Shown one piece after another: positions 1 to 8,379 of a stretch of DNA of 64,000 nt. This stretch comes from Nocardia colli (lineage in GTDB: Bacteria; Actinomycetota; Actinomycetes; Mycobacteriales; Mycobacteriaceae). Made by a program: the position numbers and the translations under genes. Every line of letters starts with the position of its first letter. The stretch's first letter is position 1. The DNA is taken from contig NZ_VXLC01000006.1 of the NCBI RefSeq assembly GCF_008704205.1, forward strand, positions 186,001 through 250,000, given 5' to 3'. The notes beneath the pieces were generated by a model, which did no database searches, had not been told where the DNA came from, and saw nothing but the letters and a program-made list of their open reading frames with translations.

Positions 1-6
1 GCCCTC

Positions 7-660
7 TTGCCGCCGCCGGACCCCGAGTCGCTGTTGCCCTTCCTCGCGCCGGATGCCGTGCACGATCTGCGCGGGCGGGCGATCGACGAGTTGCAGTATC
101 CGCCGATGACGGCGCTGGTGGTGGCGGGGATACCGGGCGCGGGGAAAAGCACTGTGCTGCGCCGATTCTTCGGTGCGACCACCGAATCCGAGGATCCGTC
201 GCGCGGGCCGGAGGGGTCGGTGGTGCTCGATTCGCTGCAAGCGCGGAATCGGTTGCGGCACCGGCTCGGCTGGCTGCCGTATTCCCTGTGGCGGCCGGTG
301 GTGCACGTGGCGCATTTCGCGGGAATCCGTGCGGCGCTGCGCGATACGGACGGACCCGTGGTGATTCACGACTGCGCCACGACCGGATGGGCGCGCCGGA
401 TCATCTCCCTGTGGGCCGCCGGATACGGCAGGGAGCTGCACGTGATCCTGCTCGACGTCCCGACTGCCGTGGCCCGCGCCGGCCAGCATGCGCGCGGGCG
501 GCGATCCAATCGAATGACCTTCGTGCTGCACTGCTTTCGCTGGCGTCGGCTGATGGAGCGGTTACGCGCCGGTGGCGGGCTGCGGCCCGCCCCGGAGTCG
601 CTGGTGATCGTCGATCGGATCAATATCAACAAGATGCGCCGGGTCACCTTCGCCGCGTAG
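7..660 (+). CDS. P-loop AAA-type ATPase / kinase-like protein (5' end possibly outside window)
   Basis: The 217-residue product carries a clean Walker A motif (GIPGAGKST, residues 41-49) near the N terminus, followed by segments compatible with a small P-loop kinase (DSLQARNRLR, then VVIHDCATT and HVILLDVP as later beta-strands). Such proteins phosphorylate small molecules or nucleic acid ends, but no substrate can be deduced. The annotated start is a TTG six bases into the window and the reading frame stays open to the window edge, so the true start may lie upstream. It converges on the lipid kinase gene with only five bases between the two stops. Assignment as a P-loop ATPase is firm; function is unknown. 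Confidence 0.75.
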   Translation: MPPPDPESLLPFLAPDAVHDLRGRAIDELQYPPMTALVVAGIPGAGKSTVLRRFFGATTESEDPSRGPEGSVVLDSLQARNRLRHRLGWLPYSLWRPVVHVAHFAGIRAALRDTDGPVVIHDCATTGWARRIISLWAAGYGRELHVILLDVPTAVARAGQHARGRRSNRMTFVLHCFRWRRLMERLRAGGGLRPAPESLVIVDRININKMRRVTFAA

Positions 661-665
661 CGAAT

Positions 666-1622
666 TCAGGGAACCAATACCGTCAGCGCACCGGGCACGG
701 CACGGATGGTGATCGGCAGCGTGCCCGCCGGTTCGCCGTCCGCGGTCGCGGGGGCACCGGGTGCGGTCAGGGTGATCTCCGCGGCCCGGTACTGCTTGAC
801 CTCCGGATGGTTCTGCCGTTTGCCCGCGGACAGCGCAGGCAGCAGTCGCAGCATCTCCAGCCTGGACAGCGCACCGACCACGGTGAGGTCGAGCAGGCCG
901 TCGTCCAGCACCGCGTCCGGGCAGATCAGCATGCCGCCGCCGTAGGTGCGGGTATTGCCGACCGCGACCATCACCGCGTTCAACGCCAGCTCGGAGCCGG
1001 CGCCAGGGTTCGTGAGTCCGTCGGTGACCGCACCGGTCAGCTCGACCCGGTAGGGCACGGTGAGCCGGCTGGAGATCTCGGCCAGCGCGGCGACGGTGTA
1101 CCGCAGCCGTCCCCTGGGCCAGCGCATGGCGTTGGCGCGCAACGTGACCCGGGCATCGAACCCGGTACCGGTGACGGTGACGAACCACATCGGCGCCGAT
1201 TCCGGTGCGGCGGACTCGATCCGACCGAGGTCGATGGTCTGGGTTCGCCCGTCGACGACGATATCGGCGGCGGCGACCGGATCCTCGGTCGGCACACCGA
1301 GTTCCCGGGCGAGGTCGTTGCCGGTGCCCGCGGGGACCAGGCCGAGCGGCACTCCGGTGCGCGCGACGGCATCGAGAGTCACGTTGATCAGCCCGTCACC
1401 CCCGATGCACACGACCGCATCGGAGTTGCCCTGCTCGATCGAATCCCGCACCAGCCGAACCGTTTCGGCGGCCGACGGCGCCTGCACCTCGGCGACCTCG
1501 ATCCCGCGTTCGCGCAACCGCGCCAGCGCCGCGACCGCGGCGTCCTGCCCTGCACCGAGGCCCGCGTGCCGATTGGTCACCACGGTGACCGCACGCACGG
1601 CGCGGGTTGAATACTGCGTCAC
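666..1622 (-). CDS. diacylglycerol kinase family lipid kinase
   Basis: Product of about 318 residues with the DAGK catalytic-domain signatures: IGGDG at about residues 73-77 and PAGTGNDLAR at about 98-106. Members phosphorylate diacylglycerol or related lipids with ATP, feeding phosphatidic acid back into phospholipid synthesis. I chose the GTG at 1622 because it overlaps the TGA of the upstream flavoprotein gene (GTGA), which suggests translational coupling; a longer frame exists but would run inside that gene. The order TetR-GlpD-flavoprotein-lipid kinase matches, from memory, M. tuberculosis Rv2249c-Rv2252, whose kinase has been linked to phosphatidylinositol mannoside synthesis. Family is secure; the exact lipid substrate is inferred. 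Confidence 0.88.
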   Translation of the reverse strand: MTQYSTRAVRAVTVVTNRHAGLGAGQDAAVAALARLRERGIEVAEVQAPSAAETVRLVRDSIEQGNSDAVVCIGGDGLINVTLDAVARTGVPLGLVPAGTGNDLARELGVPTEDPVAAADIVVDGRTQTIDLGRIESAAPESAPMWFVTVTGTGFDARVTLRANAMRWPRGRLRYTVAALAEISSRLTVPYRVELTGAVTDGLTNPGAGSELALNAVMVAVGNTRTYGGGMLICPDAVLDDGLLDLTVVGALSRLEMLRLLPALSAGKRQNHPEVKQYRAAEITLTAPGAPATADGEPAGTLPITIRAVPGALTVLVP

Positions 1623-3274
1623 GGAACCAGCTTTCCAGGATTGAGAATGCCCGCGGGGTCCAATTCGGCTTTCACCGCGCGCAATACCCGCACCCCGAGC
1701 TCGCCGATCTCGGCGGGCAGCCACGGGCGGTGGTCGGTGCCGACCGCGTGGTGGTGGGTGATGGTGCCGCCGCCTGCCACGATCGCGTCGCCCACGGCCT
1801 GCTTCGCCGTGTGCCACTGGGCGATCGGATCGTCGAGCTGCTTGGCGACGATGGTGAAGTACAGCGACGCGCCGGTCGGGTAGGTGTGCGAGATGTGGCA
1901 CATGACCAGCGGCGGGGTGCCCTGTCCGGCGAGCGAATCGGTCAGCGCCGCGGTCACCTTCGCCTTGAGGCCGGCGAGGTTGGCCCAGGTGGTCGCGGTC
2001 TCCAGCGTTTCGCAGAGCACGCCGACGTCCAGCAGGGCGTCGCGCATGTACGGCGCGCCGAATCGCCCGTGCTCCCACTCCTCGGCCGGGGTTTCGCCGA
2101 GCGCGGTGCCGCCCGCCGCGGCGAGCAGCGCGCCCGCTTCCGCGCTACGCGCCGCGACATGCGCCTCGGTGCCTTCGAAGGTGGTGATGGCGAGGCAGCC
2201 GGAGACCGGGTTACCGCCGATATCACCGGCGCGAGCCAGGTTGATCCCGGTCTCGGCCTCATCCGATAGCCGGAGCACCGTGGGTGCCGCACCGGCCTGC
2301 ACAACCGAACGCAGGGCCGCCGCACCGGTTTCGAAGTCGGGGAACGACCATCCCTGGTAGGCAATCGTTTCCGGCACCGGATGCACACGCACGGTCACCT
2401 CGGTGATCACACCGAGAGCGCCTTCCGAGCCGACGAACAGCTCACGCAGATCCGGTCCCGCCGCGGAGGCGGGCGGACGGCCCAGCTCCAATGTGCCGGT
2501 GGGAGTGGCGATCTTGAGTCGCTGCACCATGTCGTCGAACCGCCCGTAACCCGCCGACGCCTGCCCGGACGACCGGGTGGCGGCGAACCCGCCGATGGTG
2601 GCGAACTCGAAGCTCTGCGGGAAGTGCCCGAGCGAAAGCCCTTGCGCGCGAAGCAGTTCTTCCGCACGCGGTCCGGTGAGCCCGGCACCGAGGGTGACCA
2701 TGCCGCTGATCGGGTCGACCTCCGACACCCCGTCCAGCCTGCGCAGGTCCACCGCGATCACGGCGTCGAAGCGACCGCGCACCGGATCGACGCCGCCGAC
2801 CACGCTGGTGCCGCCGCCGAACGGCACCACCGCGACGGCGTGCTCGGCGCAATACGCCAGCACGGCGAGTACCTGCCGATGATCGGCGGGGAAGACGATC
2901 GCGTCCGGTGCGTCCTGCGGCCCGTCGGCTCGGCGACGCAGCAGGTCGGGGGTGCTCTTGCCGCCCGCGTGCCGCAGTCGATCGCGGTGGTCGGCCGAGA
3001 CGTTGTCCGCGCCGACCACCTCGACCAACCCATCGCGTCGGTCAGGTGTGAGCGCCGATTCGCGGAGTGGCACTTCGCCCTCATCGCGGCGCGCCACCGG
3101 GTCGCCGGACACTCCGAACACCTGCGTCAGGAGGCCCCGGATCTGTGCCGACAGCGGCTTGTGTCCGGCCGGAATGCCCCAGGCATCCCAGACCATACTC
3201 GCCGCGGTCCCGGTTACGCCCGGGTTTTCCGCCGGAGCCGATTCCTCGCCGGTGTGCTTCTGCGTCTCGACCAT
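1619..3274 (-). CDS. FAD-binding oxidase, alkyldihydroxyacetonephosphate-synthase-like
   Basis: 551-residue flavoprotein of the VAO/GlcD family. The PCMH-type FAD-binding fold is marked by VVPFGGGTSVVGG (about residues 149-161) and the FPQSFEFATIGGFAATRSSGQASAGYG region, followed by a FAD-oxidase C-terminal domain with HTYPTGASLY and a histidine run (ITHHHAVG) typical of alkyl-DHAP synthase and D-lactate/glycolate dehydrogenases. Alkyl-DHAP synthase exchanges acyl for alkyl groups on dihydroxyacetone phosphate to make ether lipids; whether this homologue does so is unproven. Its place with a glycerol-3-phosphate dehydrogenase and a lipid kinase supports a glycerophospholipid role. It is divergent from the TetR gene and overlaps the lipid kinase start by four bases. 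Confidence 0.85.
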   Translation of the reverse strand: MVETQKHTGEESAPAENPGVTGTAASMVWDAWGIPAGHKPLSAQIRGLLTQVFGVSGDPVARRDEGEVPLRESALTPDRRDGLVEVVGADNVSADHRDRLRHAGGKSTPDLLRRRADGPQDAPDAIVFPADHRQVLAVLAYCAEHAVAVVPFGGGTSVVGGVDPVRGRFDAVIAVDLRRLDGVSEVDPISGMVTLGAGLTGPRAEELLRAQGLSLGHFPQSFEFATIGGFAATRSSGQASAGYGRFDDMVQRLKIATPTGTLELGRPPASAAGPDLRELFVGSEGALGVITEVTVRVHPVPETIAYQGWSFPDFETGAAALRSVVQAGAAPTVLRLSDEAETGINLARAGDIGGNPVSGCLAITTFEGTEAHVAARSAEAGALLAAAGGTALGETPAEEWEHGRFGAPYMRDALLDVGVLCETLETATTWANLAGLKAKVTAALTDSLAGQGTPPLVMCHISHTYPTGASLYFTIVAKQLDDPIAQWHTAKQAVGDAIVAGGGTITHHHAVGTDHRPWLPAEIGELGVRVLRAVKAELDPAGILNPGKLVP

Positions 3275-3284
3275 GCGTTACAGT

Positions 3285-3301
3285 TTGACATAGAATGTCA
3301 A
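3285..3301. promoter_or_regulatory. perfect inverted repeat, probable TetR operator
   Basis: TTGACAT-AGA-ATGTCAA is a perfect 7-bp inverted repeat with a 3-bp spacer. It lies in the 61-bp gap between the divergent flavoprotein (start 3274) and TetR (start 3336) genes. Size and position are typical of a TetR-family operator, so the regulator at 3336 probably represses both directions. The left arm also resembles a -35 hexamer (TTGACA), so binding could occlude polymerase directly. Confidence 0.7.
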
Positions 3302-3335
3302 GCAGTAACGAACTCGACCTCCCGAAGGTGACGCT

Positions 3336-3947
3336 GTGACCGCTCCAGACGGACCCGCCGACGACGCGCTCTCCGCCATCGATCTGGCGATCTTCGCCGC
3401 GGCCCGCCGCTGCGTGGAGGAGTTCGGCGTGCGCCGCACCACGCTCACCGAGGTGGCCCGCCGGGCCGGCGTCAGCAGGCCGACCGTCTACCGGCGCTGG
3501 CCGGACACCGGCGCACTGGTCGCCGAGCTGCTGGTGCGCGAGCTGCGCGCGATCGTCGCCGAGACCATGCCCACCGCGGGCCCCGGCCGCACCCGGCTGG
3601 TCGACGGCATCGTCGCGGGCGCGGTCAAGATCCGCTCGAATCCGTTGTTCGGCAAGATCTTCCGCACCGACACCGACCTGATGCTCACCTACGTCTTCGG
3701 CCGTCTCGGCCGCAATCAGCGCGCGCTGATCGAGCTGTTCGCCGCGGGCATCCGCGCGGGTCAGCAGGACGGCTCCATCCGCGACGGCGACCCGGAACAG
3801 CTGGCCACCATGCTCCTGCTGATCGCGCAGTCCGCGGTCCAGTCGGCGGGCACGGTCGCCCCGCTGCTGACCGGGGCCGACCTCGACACCGAGCTGGCCA
3901 ACGCGCTCGACGGCTATCTCGTGCCGGACCAGCGAAAGGTGCTGTGA
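3336..3947 (+). CDS. TetR/AcrR family transcriptional regulator
   Basis: 203-residue protein with an N-terminal TetR helix-turn-helix (ARRCVEEFGVRRTTLTEVARRAG followed by VSRPTVYRRWPDTGALVAELL, about residues 26-68) and a variable all-helical ligand domain. The GTG start at 3336 places the helix-turn-helix at the usual distance from the N terminus. It is divergent from the alkyl-DHAP-synthase-like gene and 37 bp upstream of glpD, so it probably controls the glycerophospholipid module through the palindrome at 3285-3301. The inducer is unknown; an acyl-CoA or lipid precursor would fit the neighbourhood but is speculation. Confidence 0.88.
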   Translation: MTAPDGPADDALSAIDLAIFAAARRCVEEFGVRRTTLTEVARRAGVSRPTVYRRWPDTGALVAELLVRELRAIVAETMPTAGPGRTRLVDGIVAGAVKIRSNPLFGKIFRTDTDLMLTYVFGRLGRNQRALIELFAAGIRAGQQDGSIRDGDPEQLATMLLLIAQSAVQSAGTVAPLLTGADLDTELANALDGYLVPDQRKVL

Positions 3948-3984
3948 CGATGGCTTATTCGACAGATCTCGGAAAGGTGACGCG

Positions 3985-5529
3985 ATGACCGCAGTGTCCA
4001 GGGGAGATTCCGCGCTCAACGCGGAGCGCCGCACCCGCGAGCTGGGCCGGCTCGGCGACGAGGGCGAGATCGACGTGCTGGTGATCGGCGGCGGCGTCAC
4101 CGGCGTCGGCGCCGCCCTCGACGCGGCGGCGCGCGGGCTGCGGACCGTGCTGGTGGAGCGGCACGATCTGGCGTTCGGGACCAGCCGCTGGAGTTCCAAG
4201 CTGGTGCACGGCGGACTGCGGTATCTGGCCAGCGGTCAGGTCGGCATCGCCCACGAAAGTGCGGTGGAGCGAGGCATTCTCATTCGGACCACCGCACCGC
4301 ATCTCGTGCGCCCGCTGCCGCAACTGGTGCCATTGCTGCCGGGCATCGGGGCCGCGCAGAGCGCGCTCGTGCGGGTGGGTTTCCTGGCGGGGGACGCGCT
4401 GCGCCGCGGTGCGGGCACGCCGGCCGCGATCCTGCCGCGTTCCCGCCGGGTCGCCGCCGCCGAGGCGCTGCGGCTCGCGCCGACCGTGCGCCGCAACGGA
4501 TTACGCGGCGGTCTCCAATCGTGGGACGGGCAGCTCGTCGATGACGCCCGCCTGGTGGTCGCGGTGGCACGCACCGCGGCTGCGGCAGGCGCGACCGTCC
4601 TCACCCGCGTGGAAGCCCTTGGCGTCACCGGCAATTCAGCCGAGCTGCGCGACACCCTGACCGGCGAGACCATGACTGTCCGCGCACGCGCCGTCGTCAA
4701 TGCCACCGGTGTGTGGGCCGACGAGGTGGATCCCAGCATCGAGCTACGTCCGAGTCGCGGCACTCACCTGGTGTTCTCCGCCGAGTCATTCGGCGGCCTC
4801 ACCGCCTCGCTGACCGTCCCGGTGCCTGGTAGCACCAGTCGTTTCGTCTTCGCTTTCCCCGCCGCGCACGGCCGCGTGTACCTCGGCCTGACCGACGAGG
4901 ACGCCCCCGGCCCCGTCCCGGACGAGCCGAAGCCCACCGAATCGGAGATCGACTTCCTGCTCGACACGATCAACACCGCATTGCGCGAACCGTTGACCCG
5001 CAAGGACATTCGCGGCAGCTACGCGGGTCTGCGTCCGCTACTCAAGACCGCGGACGACAGCACCGCCGACATCTCCCGCAAACACGCCGTGCTGCACTCC
5101 CCCACCGGGGTCATCACCATCGTCGGCGGCAAGCTCACCACCTACCGGCAGATGGCCGAGGACGTCGTCGATGCCGCCGTCGCCCGTGCCGGACTCACCG
5201 CGGGCGCCTGCCGCACCAAGCGACTCCCCTTGGTTGGCGCGGTTTCCGGCGCCGCCCGCGACCGCATCGATGCCCCGCCGGTCCTGATCGACCGCTACGG
5301 GAGCGAGGCGGCCGCCATTCTGGCTGCCGCCCACGACAATCCGGCCCTGGCTCAGCAGGTTGCTCCCGGAATCGACGTCACCGCCGCGGAATTCCAGTTC
5401 GCGGTCACGCACGAGGCCGCGCTCGACGCCGACGATCTCCTCGATCGCCGCACCCGCATCGGCCTGATCGCCGAGGACCGCACGGCCGCCACCCCCGCCG
5501 CAATGGCCGCCTTGGCGCCCGCGACCTAG
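3985..5529 (+). CDS. glpD: FAD-dependent glycerol-3-phosphate dehydrogenase
   Basis: 514-residue flavoenzyme that oxidises sn-glycerol-3-phosphate to dihydroxyacetone phosphate at the membrane and passes electrons to quinone. The N-terminal dinucleotide-binding motif is GGGVTG (residues 35-40), followed by the GlpD hallmark FGTSRWSSKLVHGGLRYL, a later GVITIVGGKLTTYRQMAED block and the C-terminal DAO domain. Length is normal for the family. It follows the TetR gene and ends convergently with the GNAT gene, the two TAG stops sharing the palindrome CTAG (5526-5529). Family assignment is firm; it may be one of several glpD paralogues, as is usual in actinomycetes. Confidence 0.95.
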   Translation: MTAVSRGDSALNAERRTRELGRLGDEGEIDVLVIGGGVTGVGAALDAAARGLRTVLVERHDLAFGTSRWSSKLVHGGLRYLASGQVGIAHESAVERGILIRTTAPHLVRPLPQLVPLLPGIGAAQSALVRVGFLAGDALRRGAGTPAAILPRSRRVAAAEALRLAPTVRRNGLRGGLQSWDGQLVDDARLVVAVARTAAAAGATVLTRVEALGVTGNSAELRDTLTGETMTVRARAVVNATGVWADEVDPSIELRPSRGTHLVFSAESFGGLTASLTVPVPGSTSRFVFAFPAAHGRVYLGLTDEDAPGPVPDEPKPTESEIDFLLDTINTALREPLTRKDIRGSYAGLRPLLKTADDSTADISRKHAVLHSPTGVITIVGGKLTTYRQMAEDVVDAAVARAGLTAGACRTKRLPLVGAVSGAARDRIDAPPVLIDRYGSEAAAILAAAHDNPALAQQVAPGIDVTAAEFQFAVTHEAALDADDLLDRRTRIGLIAEDRTAATPAAMAALAPAT

Positions 5530-6080
5530 GTTTCCGAGACGGTCCCGTCGAAGGACCACGAGTCGAGATCGGCGCTCATGGAGGCACGCGGCCAGTCGTC
5601 CAAGCCGTGGGCCGCCTCCGCCGCGCGGATCGCGTGCAGGCCGGGCGTCTGCTCCTCGTCGGTCAGGTAGCGGAAACCGAGGCGCTCGTAGTATGGGCCG
5701 TTCCAGGCGACGTCGATGAAGGTGGTGAGGGTAATCGCCTGCATCCCATGGTCTTTCGCCCAGAAGACGGCGTGGTCGATCAGGCGCTTACCGATGCGCT
5801 TCCCCCGGTAGCCGGGCAGCACCGACACCTGGTCGATATGGGCGTCACCGTCCACAACGCCGAGGATCAGGTAGCCGATCGGATGGTCGCCGTCGTCGGC
5901 CCACACCCAGGCACGTCCCGCGCGCTGGAATTCCCGTAGCGTTTCCAGCGAGGGTGGCTCGTCCTCCGCAACGGCCGTCATGCCGATATCGGCGAACGGT
6001 TTACCCGCCGCGATTTCGATCTCCTGGAGGGCTGGCAAGTCGACCTCGGTCGCCGGGCGGATCACGGACACCCCTCGCAT
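5526..6080 (-). CDS. GNAT family N-acetyltransferase
   Basis: About 184 residues. The acetyl-CoA-binding motif A is visible as VSVLPGYRGKRIGKRLIDHAV, preceded by strand IDQ, and the C-terminal part contains YYERLGFRYL, which is motif B of GNAT enzymes. Such enzymes acetylate amines on small molecules or proteins; the substrate is not predictable. I start at the ATG at 6080 (MRGVSVIRPATEVDL), which begins directly at the first GNAT strand; longer in-frame starts would overlap the TetR gene. It lies nine bases beyond the stop of that TetR gene on the same strand, so the two are probably co-transcribed. Confidence 0.85.
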   Translation of the reverse strand: MRGVSVIRPATEVDLPALQEIEIAAGKPFADIGMTAVAEDEPPSLETLREFQRAGRAWVWADDGDHPIGYLILGVVDGDAHIDQVSVLPGYRGKRIGKRLIDHAVFWAKDHGMQAITLTTFIDVAWNGPYYERLGFRYLTDEEQTPGLHAIRAAEAAHGLDDWPRASMSADLDSWSFDGTVSET

Positions 6081-6088
6081 CTTAGAGT

Positions 6089-6757
6089 TCAGGTGACCGG
6101 CGTGGCGAGAATGCCGCCGATAAGCACTCGCAGCGCCCATTTTCCGCGGGCGTCGCCCTCGCCCGCGAGCAGCGGTCCCTGCATCGCGGTGATCATCGGA
6201 TAGCGGTCCGGCGGCAGCTCGGCGAAGTGCCGGGCGACCTCGGCGAGGTGTTCGACCTGCGACGAATCCTTGGTGTTGTAGGCGCTCTGTTCGGCGGCCG
6301 CGGCGGTGATATGCAGGTAGATCAGGTCGACCGACCATGCGTTGGTCAGGTCGTCCAGGCCGCCCTCGGCGAACAGCGCCAGCATCCGTTCGAACAGCAG
6401 CAGCGCGTTCGCCCCGGTGGGAATCGAGCCGAGGGCGACCAGGGCCAGTCCCTCGTGCTTGCTCATCACTGTGACGGTCGTCTCGACCAGGTCGACCAGC
6501 CGCTCGCGCCAGGTGTCGCCGGTCGGTTCGGCGATCGTGCCGAGCACGTGATCGAGCATCGCGGCCATCAGGTCGTCGCGGTTGGCGACGTAGACGTAGA
6601 GCGAGGCCGCGCCGGTATCCAGCTCTTGGGCGACGCGACGCATGGTCAGCGCGGCCAGGCCGTCCTCGTCGAGGATGCGCAGGCCGGTTTCGATGATTAC
6701 GTCCCGGCTCAGCGGGGCCTTCGCCGGGCGAGCGCGGCGACTGACGGGTGCGTTCAT
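6089..6757 (-). CDS. TetR family regulator with TetR_C-type domain
   Basis: About 222 residues from the ATG at 6757 (MNAPVSRRARPAKAPLSRD). An alternative ATG at 6769 adds four residues. The helix-turn-helix spans roughly residues 20-65 (IIETGLRILDEDGLAALTMRRV, then LDTGAASLYVYVANRDDLMAAMLDHVLG), the pattern of tetracycline-repressor-like drug regulators. It is divergent from an MFS exporter, and three copies of an ACGAAC-NNN-GTTCGT palindrome lie between them, so it most likely represses the exporter and itself and is released by an exported compound. Confidence 0.88.
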   Translation of the reverse strand: MNAPVSRRARPAKAPLSRDVIIETGLRILDEDGLAALTMRRVAQELDTGAASLYVYVANRDDLMAAMLDHVLGTIAEPTGDTWRERLVDLVETTVTVMSKHEGLALVALGSIPTGANALLLFERMLALFAEGGLDDLTNAWSVDLIYLHITAAAAEQSAYNTKDSSQVEHLAEVARHFAELPPDRYPMITAMQGPLLAGEGDARGKWALRVLIGGILATPVT

Positions 6758-6778
6758 AGGGTCGAGCATACGCGCTCA

Positions 6779-6842
6779 ACGAACACTGTTTGACACGAAC
6801 GTCGTTCGTCTCGTATCGTTTTCTCAAACGAACACCGTTCGT
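6779..6842. promoter_or_regulatory. three operator-like palindromes in TetR/MFS divergent promoter
   Basis: Two near-identical 15-bp palindromes, ACGAACGTCGTTCGT (6795-6809) and ACGAACACCGTTCGT (6828-6842), plus a degenerate third copy ACGAACACTGTTTGA (6779-6793). The centres of the first pair are 16 bp apart and the next 33 bp apart, i.e. close to whole helical turns. They fill the gap between the TetR start and the MFS start and are the obvious binding sites for the TetR protein. Confidence 0.75.
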
Positions 6843-6889
6843 AACGATCGAAGTTCGATCGCTTGCTCTTCACCTTGAAGGAGGTGCCC

Positions 6890-8305
6890 ATGACCACCAT
6901 CACGCACCCCACCACCGCACAACCCCAAGTCACCGGCCGGATGTGGGCGATACTCGCCGTCATCCTCGCGGCCGACATCCTCGACCTGCTCGACTCGACG
7001 ATCACCAATATCGCCGCCCCCACCATCGCCGCAGACCTGCTCGGCGGCCAGTCGCTGATCCAGTGGCTCGGCGCGAGTTACGCCCTCGCCCTCGGCGTCC
7101 TCCTGGTCGTCGGCGGCCGGCTCGGCGACCGCTTCGGCAAGCGCCGCCTGTTCCTGATCGGCCTGGCCGGCTTCACCGTCGCCTCGGTCGCCTGCGGCCT
7201 GGCCGTCGATCCGACCTCGATCATCGCCGCCCGGCTGGTCCAAGGCGCGTTCGGTGCGCTGCTGATCCCGCAGGGTTTCGGCATCCTCACCGCCGTCTTT
7301 CCCCGCGCACAGCTCGGCAAGGCGTTCAGCGTGTTCGGTCCCACGATGGGGCTGTCCGCGGTCGGCGGCCCGATCCTGGCCGGCTTCCTGATCGACGCCG
7401 ATCTGTTCGGATTCGGTTGGCGCGCCATGTTTTTGATCAACATCGTGCTCGGCGGCGCCGCGTTCGCCGCCGCCTACCGCCTGCTGCCCGCCGATACCGG
7501 TGACCGCACCGTCTCGATCGACGGACTCGGCGCCGCGCTGCTCGGCGCAGGCATGTTCGGTGCGCTGTTCGGGCTGATCGACGGCTCGGCCAACGGCTGG
7601 ACCGGCGCACCCTTCGCCTATTTCGCCGCCGGACTGGTCTGCTTCGGCCTGTTCGCCCGTCGCCAGCTCACCGCCGCGAACCCGCTGATCCGGCCGACAC
7701 TGTTCAAGAACCGGGGCTTCACCTCGGGGCTGCTGCTCGGTCTGGTGTTCTTCGCCGCGGTCTCCGGGCTGCTCTACGTGCTGTCACTGTTCCTGCAAAC
7801 CGGACTCGGCTACACCCCGACCGGTGCCGCGATCGGCCTCGCGCCCTTGGCCGCCGGCATCGTGATCTCCTCGATCGCGGCGCATCAATTCATCGCTCGG
7901 CTCGGTCGCAACCTCATCCTGATCGGCCTGCTGATCACTCTGGCCGGCACCGGACTGCTGCTCGTGCTCGCGCTGACCGCCGGGACGAGCGTCGCCGCGT
8001 GGGCGATCGCCGTGCCGATCCTGATCCTCGGTCTCGGCCTGGGCACCTGCTTCGGCACCATCTATCAGGTCACCATCGGCGACATCGAGCAGGACGAAAC
8101 CGGTAGTGCCAGTGGATCTCTCACCGCCGTGCAGCAACTCGCCAATGCCGTCGGCGCGGCCGCCGTCACCACCGTGTACTTCCACGCCGCCGGCTCCGGT
8201 CAGGTCCACGCGCTGACCGTCAGCCTGGTTCTGGTCGCCGCCATCACCCTTGCCAGCTGTGGCCTGGTCCGGTTGCTCCCGCGCAACGCGCCCGCCGAGC
8301 ACTGA
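6890..8305 (+). CDS. MFS drug exporter, DHA2 (EmrB/QacA) family
   Basis: 471-residue integral membrane protein with about 14 hydrophobic segments. The first helix carries the DHA2 signature (LAADILDLLDSTITNIAAPTI) and loop 2-3 the MFS motif GGRLGDRFGKRR. It is expected to export small toxic compounds by proton antiport. The ATG at 6890 is chosen because AAGGAGG (6878-6884) stands at ideal distance upstream; an in-frame codon at 6863 has no such site. Divergent from a TetR regulator with shared operators, and followed after 75 bp by an NmrA-like reductase that may be co-transcribed. Confidence 0.92.
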   Translation: MTTITHPTTAQPQVTGRMWAILAVILAADILDLLDSTITNIAAPTIAADLLGGQSLIQWLGASYALALGVLLVVGGRLGDRFGKRRLFLIGLAGFTVASVACGLAVDPTSIIAARLVQGAFGALLIPQGFGILTAVFPRAQLGKAFSVFGPTMGLSAVGGPILAGFLIDADLFGFGWRAMFLINIVLGGAAFAAAYRLLPADTGDRTVSIDGLGAALLGAGMFGALFGLIDGSANGWTGAPFAYFAAGLVCFGLFARRQLTAANPLIRPTLFKNRGFTSGLLLGLVFFAAVSGLLYVLSLFLQTGLGYTPTGAAIGLAPLAAGIVISSIAAHQFIARLGRNLILIGLLITLAGTGLLLVLALTAGTSVAAWAIAVPILILGLGLGTCFGTIYQVTIGDIEQDETGSASGSLTAVQQLANAVGAAAVTTVYFHAAGSGQVHALTVSLVLVAAITLASCGLVRLLPRNAPAEH

Positions 8306-8379
8306 CGGCTTCGCGCGATTCACGACGAACTCGCCGCGCACCTTTCATGATCAAATCGCCAACTCGCCAAGGACTTCTC

